From assembly GCF_001591445.1 (NCBI RefSeq), contig NZ_BCUX01000008.1, positions 179,035 through 243,034 of the forward strand: a DNA stretch of 64,000 bases, in the 5' to 3' direction. The notes under the pieces are model-generated. The model saw nothing but the letters and a program-made list of their open reading frames with translations. It was not told the DNA's origin and ran no database searches. Shown one piece after another: positions 25,255 to 34,402 of this stretch. A program made the translations under genes and the position numbers. Each line of letters opens with the position of its first letter. Position 1 is the stretch's first letter. The stretch comes from Neobacillus drentensis NBRC 102427. Its GTDB lineage: Bacteria; Bacillota; Bacilli; Bacillales; Cytobacillaceae.

Positions 25255-26190
25255 TTATTTTGTAATAAATTGATGGAGGGCTTCTTTATTTTTTTCGACA
25301 TTAATATCTAATACTGCTCCCTCCCCAGCAATTCGAGCATCTGAATAGCTATTTTCGACAGGAATCCGTAACGTATCGATAGTTCCTCGATTCTTCGAAA
25401 AGAAATCCTTCGCCATAAAGGTTATGTCTGAAGTGTTCATATTTGTATTCACATAAGGCTTGACGACTCCAATTAGCTTAGGAAGTTTTGGAATCGTTTG
25501 TAAACCCATCATTTGATCTCCAATCGCCTTTACTGCCTTTTGTTGGCGTTCTACCCTTCCAAAATCTCCAATGGCATCATGGCGATAGCGAACATATCCA
25601 AGCATTTCCTTTCCATTTAATTTTTGCAGACCTGGCTCTAAAGTTACATCAATATTTTTAGACATTTTTTTCTCAACATCTATCTCTACCCCATTCGGGA
25701 ATGCTTCATCTATAAGTTGTACAAAGCCTTGAAAATCCACAATGACATAGTATTGAAGGTCAATATCAAAATTTTGCTTAATCGTTTGTCTCATTAATTC
25801 TGGTCCGCCACGTGCAAATGCGGAGTTAACTTTATGCTTACCATGCCCGGGAATTTCGAGGTAACTATCCCTCATAATTGAAGTTAACTTAAAGGTCCCT
25901 TTGTCTTCATTATAATGAACAATCATTATCGTATCTGCACGAGACGTTTCCTTCCCCCTTGCATCACTTCCAAGCAAGAGGATATTCGTACCTCCGTACT
26001 GATCCTTTTGTCCTTTGAAGGTATAGACAACATTTGAAGCTTTTTTATCCATTTTTCCTAACGATTGGTTTACACCCTGCTGGTATTGAAAATATGCATA
26101 ACCTGCCACTGCCCCGATTAGCAGTAGGAATACTAATAAAACGGATGGCCATCTTCTTTTTTTCTTTACTTGATGTTTATCAGATCTCAT
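25255..26190 (-). CDS. LytR-CpsA-Psr (LCP) family cell-wall glycopolymer ligase
   Basis: A 311-residue protein with a basic cytosolic start (KKKRRW), one membrane segment (about 15-33) and an extracellular LCP domain (about 65-215). Key residues are GSDARGKETSRADTIMI (pyrophosphate-lipid binding Arg/Asp), SIMRDSYLEIPG and YVRYRHDAIGDFGRVERQQ. LCP enzymes attach teichoic acids or other glycopolymers to peptidoglycan. Which paralogue it is (TagT, TagU, TagV type) cannot be decided. AGGTGAT precedes the ATG. It heads a probable operon with yhjE and the signal peptidase. Confidence 0.9.
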   Translation of the reverse strand: MRSDKHQVKKKRRWPSVLLVFLLLIGAVAGYAYFQYQQGVNQSLGKMDKKASNVVYTFKGQKDQYGGTNILLLGSDARGKETSRADTIMIVHYNEDKGTFKLTSIMRDSYLEIPGHGKHKVNSAFARGGPELMRQTIKQNFDIDLQYYVIVDFQGFVQLIDEAFPNGVEIDVEKKMSKNIDVTLEPGLQKLNGKEMLGYVRYRHDAIGDFGRVERQQKAVKAIGDQMMGLQTIPKLPKLIGVVKPYVNTNMNTSDITFMAKDFFSKNRGTIDTLRIPVENSYSDARIAGEGAVLDINVEKNKEALHQFITK

Positions 26191-26343
26191 TGTTAATCAC
26201 CTATTCATTCATGTTTTTTATTCTCCTGTATATATGACCGATGTATCTTTTTAGTGGTTTCTTCATTTAATTCATTTTCCCCTATCAGATATCCTTCTAT
26301 TAATAAAAACTTTCTCATATATCAACGGAACATTTCAATAAAT

Positions 26344-26367
26344 AAAACTCGCCAAATGACGAGTTTT
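26344..26367. other. AAAACTCG/CGAGTTTT hairpin between the LCP gene and yhjD
   Basis: Perfect 8-bp arms with an 8-base loop. It stands in the divergent intergenic region where no terminator is needed, so it may be a regulatory stem or a relic. Confidence 0.3.
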
Positions 26368-26460
26368 CGTAAATGTAATGCACTATTGCTTTTGAAGGTT
26401 CTTTTTTGTAAAATAAAGAGGAACATTTGTTCGTCAGTAATGAAAGGTGTGAATGAAAAA

Positions 26461-26826
26461 ATGACCAGAATCCCCGAAGATGATCGAGATATAATGGAAA
26501 AGGCTATGTATTTACCAATGGTTCTAATTATCTTAAACCGGGATATAACCGTCATAGAAAATAGTCCGTTTAAATTAAAACAACCATATTTGGATTTGAT
26601 TGAAGAAACGATGAAGGAAATCCAGAGGGAATTGGCTGAGGTTAAACTATATATGAAAAAGAATAAACTTCAGGTGATTGAAACAAAACGGGACGATGCT
26701 TTTACACTGTACAGGTTTATTTATAAAGGCTATGAAGAAAACCATAATTACTTTAATCCAAGAATCCGCAACAAGGTCCAAGAATTAATGGAGGCCTATT
26801 TATTAAAAAAACATCTGTCCCGCTAA
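26461..26826 (+). CDS. yhjD: YhjD-like protein (121 aa)
   Basis: A small soluble, mostly helical protein beginning MTRIPEDDRDIMEKAMYLPM. It contains LNRDITVIENSPFKLKQPYL and a basic amphipathic helix (EVKLYMKKNKLQVIE). It is the size of B. subtilis YhjD (120 aa) and lies beside yhjE and comK homologues as there. AAAGGTG about 12 bases upstream makes ATG 26461 the most likely start; codons at 26440 and 26449 have none. The long upstream extension to 26254 is noncoding. Confidence 0.82.
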   Translation: MTRIPEDDRDIMEKAMYLPMVLIILNRDITVIENSPFKLKQPYLDLIEETMKEIQRELAEVKLYMKKNKLQVIETKRDDAFTLYRFIYKGYEENHNYFNPRIRNKVQELMEAYLLKKHLSR

Positions 26827-26847
26827 TAGTTTTGAAATTCGTACCTC

Positions 26848-27426
26848 TTATTTCGGGTCGTTCGGATGAAAATCATCACCATAATCATTGGATCTTTCCA
26901 AAGCATTAAACATCCGGGGCTCGTTTGGCGTATAAATTGTCTTTTTTCCATTACTTTCTATTCTTTGCAAAAGTTTTGTTTTTAGTAATGAGGTCCTTAG
27001 CATTTGCCCCTCAATTGTACAGAAAGAAACTGGAAAAACATGGGATTGTTTATTGCGGAATAAAACCATTGTTTTTTTTGAGGATACTCGGCGATAACTC
27101 TCAATATGCCCAAGCGAAATCCATATACACTCCGGAACTAGCGGCGATGCAGTTGGAAAAAAATAGATGTGGTTAGTTGCTTCAATAACAATTGGGATTT
27201 TTCGATCATAGCCAATTAATTGTCTTGTTCCCCTTTTCCTGCTTTCGTAATCGACACCAAAATAACTACAGCCTTTTTTGATAATATCCAGTGGTTTAAA
27301 GGGAGATAAAAATTCATCTTCTACTTCTACAGCACGTGAATAAACTTTACCACCATATACAACTGGTTCTACAAACATCGTACCTGTATTTATTTCATAT
27401 TCTTCAATCTGTGGATGCTTCAACAC
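26848..27426 (-). CDS. comK: competence transcription factor ComK
   Basis: A protein of about 192 residues with the ComK pattern: EEYEINTGT near the N-terminus, PLDIIKKGCSYFGVDYESRKRGTRQLIGY (seen as shorter blocks KGCSYFG and GRK-like SRKRGT), NHIYFFPTASP, CIWISLGHIE and LRTSLLKTKLLQRI. ComK activates DNA-uptake genes by binding AT-boxes. AAGGAG leads into GTG 27426 (6 bases) or TTG 27423 (9 bases); the ATG at 27465 lies upstream of that site. The final 20 residues are acidic and differ from B. subtilis. A functional K-state cannot be inferred from sequence alone. Confidence 0.88.
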   Translation of the reverse strand: MLKHPQIEEYEINTGTMFVEPVVYGGKVYSRAVEVEDEFLSPFKPLDIIKKGCSYFGVDYESRKRGTRQLIGYDRKIPIVIEATNHIYFFPTASPLVPECIWISLGHIESYRRVSSKKTMVLFRNKQSHVFPVSFCTIEGQMLRTSLLKTKLLQRIESNGKKTIYTPNEPRMFNALERSNDYGDDFHPNDPK

Positions 27427-27615
27427 ATTCAACTCCTTTTTATTATACCCACCATATCTTACCACTACTGGTTTTTAATTCCTCCACTTTTCTGAATTGT
27501 TCTTAATTTATTCACAAAATTTACGGAAAAGAAATATTTATCAGAAAATTATAAAAACTAATGATATTCTTCAAAAAAAACCATATAATTTTAAAAAGTA
27601 TCAGAGGTGATTTTC

Positions 27616-27852
27616 ATGAATGAAAAATCATACACGGAATTAATGAAACTTGGTGCCATGAAACGAAATCGTCTGAAAGAGAACTTCGTCCAAGATTTGT
27701 ACATCGAAATGCTGTTGTCCGAAATTCAACTGACAGTAGAAAAAGAAAAATTATTACAGAAAATTGATTTGGCTATTGATGGTCGAGACAAAAAGTCATT
27801 TCTCCATCTCTCCGGACAGCTCAAAGAAATTAACAAACGATTCGGGACTTAA
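27616..27852 (+). CDS. yhzC: IDEAL domain protein YhzC
   Basis: A 78-residue protein. The C-terminal half carries the IDEAL domain (LLQKIDLAIDGRDKKSFLHLS), a short helical motif named after a sequence in the family. AGAGGTGA lies 6 bases before ATG 27616. In B. subtilis yhzC neighbours comK, as here. The domain also occurs in YpiB-type proteins of unclear function. Confidence 0.82.
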   Translation: MNEKSYTELMKLGAMKRNRLKENFVQDLYIEMLLSEIQLTVEKEKLLQKIDLAIDGRDKKSFLHLSGQLKEINKRFGT

Positions 27853-27861
27853 TATTTTTTT

Positions 27862-27890
27862 AGCCGTCAAAGTTTGACGGCTTTTTTTTT
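27862..27890 (+). terminator. terminator after yhzC
   Basis: AGCCGTCAAA / TTTGACGGCT, a perfect stem, followed by nine T residues. Confidence 0.92.
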
Positions 27891-27930
27891 GGTACGAACA
27901 ATGGCAAAAAAAGAGCTGTTGACATAGTAA

Positions 27931-28120
27931 AATAAGCGGAGATTTTCCGGTTAAATGCAAAATGGAGCTCGTTTCGGGGTATATAAGCGGAATTTTTCCG
28001 GTTATGCAAAGAAAAAGCTTCCCTTTTTGGACTTTTCGGGTCAATAGGCGGAATCTCTCCGTCTATTTAAGCCTTTTTTAATAATAATTACGAATTAAGC
28101 GGAATTTTTCCGTCTATTTA
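27931..28120. repeat. four imperfect copies of an AAGCGGA-N-TCCG palindromic repeat
   Basis: The gene-free stretch 27853-28340 holds copies at 27931-27953, 27983-28005, 28043-28068 and 28093-28120, spaced about 50-60 bases. The core is AAGCGGAATTTTTCCG followed by G/T-TTAT or TCTATTT. Each is an interrupted palindrome (CGGA..TCCG). Stretches between copies share a CGGG-like segment. A run of ten C follows at 28144-28153. No ORF with a ribosome-binding site is visible; the reverse-strand ORF across it encodes only the repeats. Confidence 0.75.
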
Positions 28121-28230
28121 TTAGCTCGGGTGATTAACCTGTGCCCCCCCCCCAACCGATAGGTGCGGATCCTCCGATCCTCAATTGCTATGTCAAAGTT
28201 AATGAAATTTCGTAGAAGCCTTGATAAATA

Positions 28231-28258
28231 AAAAAAAGACGTATGCGAGTCATACGTC
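28231..28258 (-). terminator. terminator downstream of yhfN
   Basis: GACGTATG (28238-28245) pairs with CATACGTC (28251-28258) and is followed on the minus strand by eight T residues. It lies about 80 bases past the yhfN stop. Confidence 0.8.
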
Positions 28259-28340
28259 AATTCTTGTGTCTTTTACTAAGAAAGCATCCGAAATCGGAAC
28301 CCTTTAACATAAACGTCGGCAGCTCTTTTAATGGATTGTT

Positions 28341-29612
28341 TTATTTTTTTCTATGTTTGATCTCATAATCTTCAAGCATCGATATCCTGTCGAGCATGGA
28401 AGGATGAGTGTACCTGAAAACTTTCACCAATAGCGGCGGGTTCACTTGACTTAAACCAGATCGGGTTAACTCCTGGAAAGAAGTGATGGCTGCTTCTGGA
28501 TTTTTGGTCATCTCAATCGCATATTTATCGGCCCGTGTTTCTTGATAACGAGAAGTAAAATTGGTTATTGGACTTGCAGCAAACAAGAGCATCGATAGGA
28601 CCATAAAAAATAATGGCAGAGAGCGGATATCTCTTGTGTCTGAGATTTTCAACTCATTTCCCCAGCGTTTTGCTACCCAATTCATAATCCTATAGGTCAA
28701 ATACAATCCCAGCAGTGAAATCAGCAAATAGCCGGCGATTCCAAAATAAATATGCTTCTCGACATAATGGCACATTTCATGAGCCATTATAAATAAAATT
28801 TGACTATCAGTTAATTTATTTAATGTTGTATCCCACAGAACAATTCGAGCATTAGAGCCAATCCCCGTTACATAGGCATTTAAAGCATTCGTTTCATCTG
28901 ACATATTTACTTCAAATACATGCTGTGCTGGAATTTCAGCCTTATCAGCCAGAGTCAAAATTTTTATTTCTAATTCTTTATTTTTTAATGGATAAAAGTC
29001 ATGGTATAACGGATCAATTACGACTGGCTGGAGAAACATCATAAACAATGTAAACGGAATGGATAGAAGCCAACCATAAAGCCACCATCTCTTTTGACTT
29101 TTCTTCATAAGCCAGTATAGTACCGGCACAATAATCAGCCAAGTCCCATAATTAAGCCAAAAGTCGATCAACTCATCCTTCATCCAGGAAGCGAAACTTT
29201 GGGTTGAAATATTATACGTTTTTGATAAAGAAAAACTAATATAACTTAAAGGGAATGTCGCCAAATAAGCGAAAAATGATAACCATATAAGATAAATAGC
29301 TGTTTGAAGCAACTTATACTTTGAAGAGTTTTCTGCCCAGTTCTTGAATGCCTTTGAAAATCCGAATAATAAAATTAAGAAATAAAATAGCCATTCAAAC
29401 GGAGTAGATAAGAAAAACAGTAAGTTTCTTATTTTGGAATACTCCTCACTCAGCATAAGTTCCCTTCCATTTAGAAATGTCGACGGGTCAGCTTTAGACC
29501 CCTCATATTCAAACGGCAGGTTTGTATTTGCGAAATAGAATAAATACCAATAAAAAAATAAGCCATATAGAATGTAGCCCAAAACCGCATAGACTCCCAT
29601 TTTCCTCACCAT
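28341..29612 (-). CDS. yhfN: M48 family membrane metalloprotease YhfN
   Basis: A 423-residue CAAX-protease-like M48 enzyme with N-terminal membrane domain (several helices up to about 215) and a catalytic domain. The zinc motif is HEMCHYVEKH near 280, and the third ligand lies in ETRADKYAIEM near 360. Two helices flank the zinc motif. The family degrades membrane proteins or processes peptides; YhfN's substrate is unknown. AAAGGGGG precedes the ATG. The position near azlCD, lcfB and lplJ follows the B. subtilis yhf region. Confidence 0.9.
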   Translation of the reverse strand: MVRKMGVYAVLGYILYGLFFYWYLFYFANTNLPFEYEGSKADPSTFLNGRELMLSEEYSKIRNLLFFLSTPFEWLFYFLILLFGFSKAFKNWAENSSKYKLLQTAIYLIWLSFFAYLATFPLSYISFSLSKTYNISTQSFASWMKDELIDFWLNYGTWLIIVPVLYWLMKKSQKRWWLYGWLLSIPFTLFMMFLQPVVIDPLYHDFYPLKNKELEIKILTLADKAEIPAQHVFEVNMSDETNALNAYVTGIGSNARIVLWDTTLNKLTDSQILFIMAHEMCHYVEKHIYFGIAGYLLISLLGLYLTYRIMNWVAKRWGNELKISDTRDIRSLPLFFMVLSMLLFAASPITNFTSRYQETRADKYAIEMTKNPEAAITSFQELTRSGLSQVNPPLLVKVFRYTHPSMLDRISMLEDYEIKHRKK

Positions 29613-29703
29613 GTTTTGTCCCCCTTTGTGTACAAACTATCTATACTTAGTTTAGTTAAAAAAGGACAAATTAGAACAAAAACAAAAGTCTGTTTTAAGC
29701 AGC

Positions 29704-30012
29704 TTACATTAAGTACGAATATAAGGAAAGGACAGCGATTGAACCGAGGACAACAACTATGACGTTGGCTCCCAAAAAGGCAACGATAAAGGCAGCCGCA
29801 GCACCTAATACCCCATACCAAATATCTTCCTTTTGAATAAAGAGAATCGCAGGGAAAATTAATGCCCCCAAAGTGGCATAAGGCACATTTTTTAATACCC
29901 CTTGAATAAAAGGAGGGAGCTCTTTCCCTTTAAATAAAACGAAAGGTATCATCCGTGGAATATATGTAACTAATCCCATACCAAGAATCATCCAAACTAT
30001 TTCAGTCTTCAT
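29704..30012 (-). CDS. azlD: branched-chain amino acid exporter small subunit AzlD
   Basis: A 102-residue protein with four hydrophobic helices and the family motif GLVTYIPRMIPF near 13-24. The start at ATG 30012 has GGAG 8 bases upstream; GTG 30021 is rejected. It overlaps azlC by 11 bases. AzlC and AzlD together export branched-chain amino acids or analogues. Confidence 0.88.
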   Translation of the reverse strand: MKTEIVWMILGMGLVTYIPRMIPFVLFKGKELPPFIQGVLKNVPYATLGALIFPAILFIQKEDIWYGVLGAAAAFIVAFLGANVIVVVLGSIAVLSLYSYLM

Positions 30013-30733
30013 GATGTACACTCCGATTCCTCATTTTTATTACTTCAGCTGTTTCGATGATTATGGCTGATAAAAGTGTAGCTGTAACAATTGCCCAGCC
30101 TTGAGCCATAAAATGACCCATTGTAAAAATAGAATTAAAGATGGCACCAAGTATCGCCAAAAAAACTACTTTTACACTTTTTTTCATCGAGGGAACCAGG
30201 AGTCCAATAAACATCGCATATAGCGCGACCCCCATGCTTTCCTGTAGTGTTTTGGGCAGACTTGCCCCAATCAAATGACCCAGTCCAGAAAAAACTACCC
30301 AACTGGAATAGGAAACCGAAATAACACCGAATAAATAGCCTGTTGCCGCCGTTCCCTCTTTAGTGGCAACAACTGAAAATGTTTCATCTGTAATGCCAAA
30401 TGAATAAATCAACTTATTAAGGAGATGGTCCTCCTCCACTTTTTCATTCAATGAGGTACTCATTAGAAAATGCCGAATATTTACAATGAAGGTTGTTAAG
30501 ATAATTTCAAATATTCCTGTCCCGTAGGCGATAAGGCTTAGAGAAATATATTGGGAGGCGCCTGCAAACACAATCAGACTCATTAAAACTGTTTCATATA
30601 TGGATAGTCCTGAAGTTTTAGCAAGAAGACCAAAGGTCAACGCAATCGGAAAATAACCAATTCCAATGCTTATCCCTGCTTGAATACCTTTTTTATATTC
30701 CGACGATTCTCTACTAATTGCTAGATCCGACAA
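30002..30733 (-). CDS. azlC: branched-chain amino acid exporter AzlC
   Basis: A 243-residue polytopic membrane protein with GIQAGISIGIGYFPIALTFG near 15-34, the characteristic SLIVFAGASQY near 52-62 and NIRHFLMSTSL near 86-96. The start is TTG, preceded by AAGGGGGAAGAGAG. In B. subtilis azlCD is in the azlB operon under Lrp-type control; no azlB homologue is present beside it here, so this is probably a second azlCD pair. Confidence 0.9.
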   Translation of the reverse strand: MSDLAISRESSEYKKGIQAGISIGIGYFPIALTFGLLAKTSGLSIYETVLMSLIVFAGASQYISLSLIAYGTGIFEIILTTFIVNIRHFLMSTSLNEKVEEDHLLNKLIYSFGITDETFSVVATKEGTAATGYLFGVISVSYSSWVVFSGLGHLIGASLPKTLQESMGVALYAMFIGLLVPSMKKSVKVVFLAILGAIFNSIFTMGHFMAQGWAIVTATLLSAIIIETAEVIKMRNRSVHHED

Positions 30734-30802
30734 CTCTCTTCCCCCTTATTGCTCTCACTCATATAAAAATAAATAATAACAAATATTCAGTAAAAACTAA
30801 AT

Positions 30803-30830
30803 AAAAAACATGGCGCTATACACCATGTTT
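30803..30830 (-). terminator. terminator after lcfB
   Basis: AAACATGG (30806-30813) and CCATGTTT (30823-30830) form the stem; T residues follow on the minus strand. Confidence 0.75.
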
Positions 30831-30847
30831 CGATTTTTATATAAAAA

Positions 30848-32410
30848 TTACTTACTTACATTTTGAGAAACCTGAACCTTTAGAGCCCTTCTTAGGATTT
30901 TCCCAGTTGTATTCTTTGGCAGTTCCTCAATAAATTCAATCGATGAGGGAATTTTATATTTAGCCAAGTGCTGACTACAATATTTTATTAATTGCTCTGC
31001 GGTTAGCTCTGGATTCTTGCTGACCACGTAGGCTTTAACAGCTTCACCGAGATTTGGGTCAGGAACGCCGAGTACGGCCACCTCTACCACATCTGAATGA
31101 TTATAAATAACCTCCTCCACTTCACGTGGATAGACATTGTATCCTCCAACTAAGATGAGATCCTTTTTTCGATCGACAATATAAAAGTATCCATCTTCAT
31201 CCATTCTGGCAAGGTCACCGGTATGAAGCCAGCCATTACGAATTGCGGCAGCCGTTTCTTCAGGCATTTGATAATATCCCTTCATTACATTAGGACCGCG
31301 AACGACAAGTTCCCCGACCTCGCCAACGGGTGCTTCTTCACCCAACTCATTAAAAATTTTATTTTCAACACGCAGAATGGAAGTTCCGATTGAACCAGGT
31401 TTGCGCGGTCGATCAAGCGGATTAAAGCAAGTTACCGGAGAAGCTTCTGATAGACCATAACCTTCAGATACAACAACATTAAATTTTTGTTCAAAGTTCT
31501 TCAAGAGAGCAACAGGTAACGATGCACCTCCTGAAATGCATAAGCGTAAGGATTTTAGATCTTCAGTTTTTCCATCAGGGTTTTGAAATAGAAAATTATA
31601 CATGGTCGGCACACCTGCAAAAACTGTGGCCTGATATTCATTGATTAACTCAAAAATTTCCTTTGGACTAAATTTGGGTGCAATTAGTAGTGTTGCACCG
31701 CTTAATAAGGGTGCATTTAGAGCAACTGTTAAGCAGAAGACATGGAACATTGGAAGAACCGTTACTACTTTATCATCGGAATTCATTTTCAAATATTCGC
31801 TCACATCTTTAGCATTACTATACAAATTTTTATGAGTTAACATCGCACCTTTTGGTTTGCCTGTTGTCCCTGAGGTATAAAGAATAATGGCTGTATCATC
31901 ATCTTTGGGCTCCGGTCCCATAAAGGTTAATTCACCGGAAGCGACCACTCCTGTAAACGATTTCATTTTTGAAGAGCCTGATAAGCTCTCAAATTTCGAT
32001 TCAACCCTGCTATTGGGGACTGTTTCACAAAAAATATAGTGTTCTATTTTTGGAAGGGACGTATGCATTTTTTCTGCTAATGGGATGGCCATGTCAAGCG
32101 CGATCACTGCCTTGACGTCACCGTTATTCAAGATGTAGCCGATTTCATCTGCAGTATAAATCGGATTCACGGGAATTACAGTTACCCCTAACCGTAACGC
32201 CCCGTACAAGCTGATCACAAAGTGTGGTGAGTTACCCAACAACAATGCAATATGATCCCCTTGTTTTACCCCTAATTTTTGGAGACCCGATGCAAATTTC
32301 GTAATCGCACCATCTAATTCAGCATAAGTACAAGATTGATCCATAAAATAATAGGCTGGTTTGGCGGCATAGTTCTTGGCAGATTCTTTAAACTGTGTTA
32401 AAAGATTCAT
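30848..32410 (-). CDS. lcfB: long-chain acyl-CoA synthetase LcfB
   Basis: A 520-residue AMP-forming ligase with the P-loop [15 protein letters not shown] near 178-192, [10 protein letters not shown] near 318, the adenylate motif [25 protein letters not shown] near 395 (in parts) and the C-terminal Lys in NTTGKILRR near 505. It activates fatty acids for beta-oxidation at the cytosolic membrane face. AGGGGGAG precedes the ATG. A perfect FadR operator sits immediately upstream, matching the known control of B. subtilis lcfB. Confidence 0.93.
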   Translation of the reverse strand: MNLLTQFKESAKNYAAKPAYYFMDQSCTYAELDGAITKFASGLQKLGVKQGDHIALLLGNSPHFVISLYGALRLGVTVIPVNPIYTADEIGYILNNGDVKAVIALDMAIPLAEKMHTSLPKIEHYIFCETVPNSRVESKFESLSGSSKMKSFTGVVASGELTFMGPEPKDDDTAIILYTSGTTGKPKGAMLTHKNLYSNAKDVSEYLKMNSDDKVVTVLPMFHVFCLTVALNAPLLSGATLLIAPKFSPKEIFELINEYQATVFAGVPTMYNFLFQNPDGKTEDLKSLRLCISGGASLPVALLKNFEQKFNVVVSEGYGLSEASPVTCFNPLDRPRKPGSIGTSILRVENKIFNELGEEAPVGEVGELVVRGPNVMKGYYQMPEETAAAIRNGWLHTGDLARMDEDGYFYIVDRKKDLILVGGYNVYPREVEEVIYNHSDVVEVAVLGVPDPNLGEAVKAYVVSKNPELTAEQLIKYCSQHLAKYKIPSSIEFIEELPKNTTGKILRRALKVQVSQNVSK

Positions 32411-32426
32411 TGTTCTCCCCCTGAGA

Positions 32427-32444
32427 TGAATGAATACTCATTCA
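32427..32444. promoter_or_regulatory. FadR (YsiA) operator of lcfB
   Basis: TGAATGAATACTCATTCA matches the Bacillus FadR consensus TGAATGANTANTCATTCA without mismatch. It ends 17 bases before the lcfB start, so FadR binding would block the promoter or early elongation and acyl-CoA would relieve it. Confidence 0.9.
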
Positions 32445-32521
32445 CAAAATAGTAACAATTTTCTAAATATATTATATTAAAAGTAATGAATCTATTCAAG
32501 TATAATACTAGAAAATTTAGA

Positions 32522-32556
32522 CAAAAAAGAAAACACAGCGTAAAAATGCTGTGTTT
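32522..32556 (-). terminator. terminator after lplJ
   Basis: AAACACAGC (32531-32539) pairs with GCTGTGTTT (32548-32556), followed by TTCTTTTTT on the minus strand. Confidence 0.88.
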
Positions 32557-32562
32557 CTCTTC

Positions 32563-33555
32563 TTAATATAAAAGATTTAAAAACTCATCTTTCGCTACAT
32601 TTCCAAAATAGTGGGTCGTGTCAATATCGGCAAGCGCCTTCTCGATTTCATTTTTGTCGTAACGTGCGCCTATTAATTTATCTTCAATCTCACATACCTC
32701 ACCCACACCAAAAAAGTCGCCGTAGATTTTACAATTTTCGATGACCCCTTTATTTACTTCAAGACGGACATCAATTGAGCCTACAGGAAAACGATGAGAA
32801 TGCTGCAAATTAAACTTAGGTGACCTTCCATAGTTCCATTCCCAGTTTTGATAGCGTTCTTTCGATAACTGATGGATCTTTTCCCAATCCTCTTCCCTCA
32901 AAACATATTCGGGAATTCCTTCTTGTCCTTCAAAAATATTCTTTAAAAGTAGCGACCGGAATTCACTAATATCCAACTTTTCAGTGAGAAACTCAGAAAT
33001 ATTGGCAACTCGGCTCCGGACTGATTTAATTCCTTTTGATTCAATTTTATCTTTTTTGACTTTCAACGCGGAGACTACGTTTTCTATTTCTGAATTAAGC
33101 ATTAGCGTACCATGGCTAAACATTCTGCCCTTCGTTGAAAATTGGGCATTACCAGAGATTTTTCGTCCGCCAACCTCAATGTCATTTCTGCCGCTTAATT
33201 CTGCATTTACGCCTAATTTCTTTAATGCGGTGACGACCGGCTCTGTAAATTTACGGAAATTATGAAAACTCTCCCCGTCATCCTTGGTAATAAAACTAAA
33301 GTTTAAATTGCCTAGATCATGATAAACGGCTCCACCGCCAGACAACCTGCGGACAACTTTAACTCCATTACTCTCTACATATTCCGTATTAATTTCTTCA
33401 ATTGTATTTTGATTTTTGCCAATAATAATCGATGGTTCATTTATGTAAAATAATAAATACGTTTCATTGATATCAAGATTTTTCAGCGCGTACTCTTCAA
33501 TTGCTAAATTTATTTGCGGATCGGTAATACCTTTATTATCGATAAATAACATCAT
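32563..33555 (-). CDS. lplJ: lipoate-protein ligase LplJ
   Basis: A 330-residue ligase that attaches free lipoate to E2 subunits and GcvH. RRLSGGGAVYHD near 70-81 and GRNDIEVGGRKISGNAQF near 122-139 form the lipoyl-adenylate site. The C-terminal accessory domain (about 245-330) is present, as in full-length LplJ. Two adjacent ATG codons (33555 and 33552) follow AAGGGG; either would do. It is probably cotranscribed with yhfI, whose end is 13 bases upstream. Confidence 0.94.
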   Translation of the reverse strand: MMLFIDNKGITDPQINLAIEEYALKNLDINETYLLFYINEPSIIIGKNQNTIEEINTEYVESNGVKVVRRLSGGGAVYHDLGNLNFSFITKDDGESFHNFRKFTEPVVTALKKLGVNAELSGRNDIEVGGRKISGNAQFSTKGRMFSHGTLMLNSEIENVVSALKVKKDKIESKGIKSVRSRVANISEFLTEKLDISEFRSLLLKNIFEGQEGIPEYVLREEDWEKIHQLSKERYQNWEWNYGRSPKFNLQHSHRFPVGSIDVRLEVNKGVIENCKIYGDFFGVGEVCEIEDKLIGARYDKNEIEKALADIDTTHYFGNVAKDEFLNLLY

Positions 33556-33568
33556 TTACCACCCCTTC

Positions 33569-34303
33569 TTATAGTGAAATAGTTTGAAATTCTTCTGCAA
33601 GCATAATTATACCAGTAAATTCACTAGATGCCTCGGTTATTAACTCAGATACAGACCCATAATGGGGTAAATGTGTAAGAATTAATTTTTTAACACCTGC
33701 TTTTTGCGCAAATTTCCCAGCATCGATACTGTTCATATGTCCTGCCGACTTTCCGTTCTGGTGTCCATAAAAGTTGCATTCACACAATAATAGATCAGCA
33801 TTTTGACCGAACTCGATGAATTCATCTTTAAAGGAACTGTCAGCAGTGTAGACAATCGCTTTTCCAGCCGCTTCAATTCTCATTGCATAGCATGGGACCG
33901 GGTGATCTGTTTTTAAAAATGAAACTTGAAATGGACCAACTGTGAGTATCTCATTAGGATGATAAGCAACACCTATTGTAATTTCTTTGTAGGTTAATTT
34001 ACTAAATTCATATGGATCGAGCTCATGACCATATAGGGGCAGGTTTGGAGTCTTCTTTCCTAATAACCCTTGGATTAATCTCGCATGCTGTAAAACACCA
34101 ATATCCGCAATGTGATCGGGGTGATAATGCGAAAGTAAAACAGCATCAAGTTCTTCGGGTTGAATAATGTTTTGGAGCTTACTAAGGACTCCGCTCCCAC
34201 AATCAATTAAGAGCTGAAATCCCTCATGCTCAAGTAAATAACCGGAACTAGCTGCATTCTGTTTCGGATAGCCCCCCCAAAAACCAATCACAGTGAGTTT
34301 CAA
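33569..34303 (-). CDS. yhfI: metallo-beta-lactamase fold hydrolase YhfI
   Basis: A 244-residue MBL-fold protein. The zinc motif SHYHPDHIAD lies near 58-67, the third His region in FLKTDHPVPC near 131, Asp in YTADSSFKDEF near 153, and the final His in LTHLPHYG near 211. Most similar in outline to the RNase Z/ArsB-like small hydrolases; substrate unknown. Upstream of lplJ, as in B. subtilis. Confidence 0.88.
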   Translation of the reverse strand: MKLTVIGFWGGYPKQNAASSGYLLEHEGFQLLIDCGSGVLSKLQNIIQPEELDAVLLSHYHPDHIADIGVLQHARLIQGLLGKKTPNLPLYGHELDPYEFSKLTYKEITIGVAYHPNEILTVGPFQVSFLKTDHPVPCYAMRIEAAGKAIVYTADSSFKDEFIEFGQNADLLLCECNFYGHQNGKSAGHMNSIDAGKFAQKAGVKKLILTHLPHYGSVSELITEASSEFTGIIMLAEEFQTISL

Positions 34304-34363
34304 TTAAATTCCTCCCATTCAAAGTTTATATACCTAATATACTCTATCTTTTTATGAATGAAC

Positions 34364-34395
34364 AAAAACCAGCCGAACTATACGGCTGGTTTTTG
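34364..34395 (-). terminator. terminator between yhgE and yhfI
   Basis: AAAAACCAGCCG / CGGCTGGTTTTT with a seven-base loop; T run on both strands, ends yhgE. Confidence 0.9.
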
Positions 34396-34402
34396 TTTAT
34401 TC

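Noticed and set aside
26254..26460. Long N-terminal extension of YhjD
   Set aside because: No ribosome-binding site upstream, noncoding composition, and the shorter protein has the family length.
27796..28044. Reverse-strand ORF of 82 codons across the repeat cluster
   Set aside because: It overlaps yhzC and its terminator, has no ribosome-binding site, and its repeated Lys-Ile/Ser-Pro-Leu stretches simply reflect the DNA repeats.
27931..28120. CRISPR array
   Set aside because: Only four units, each palindromic and divergent, with related rather than unique intervening sequence and no cas genes in the window.
28144..28153. Poly-C tract as a phase-variation switch
   Set aside because: It lies in noncoding DNA far from any start codon or promoter; a sequencing or slippage artefact is as likely.
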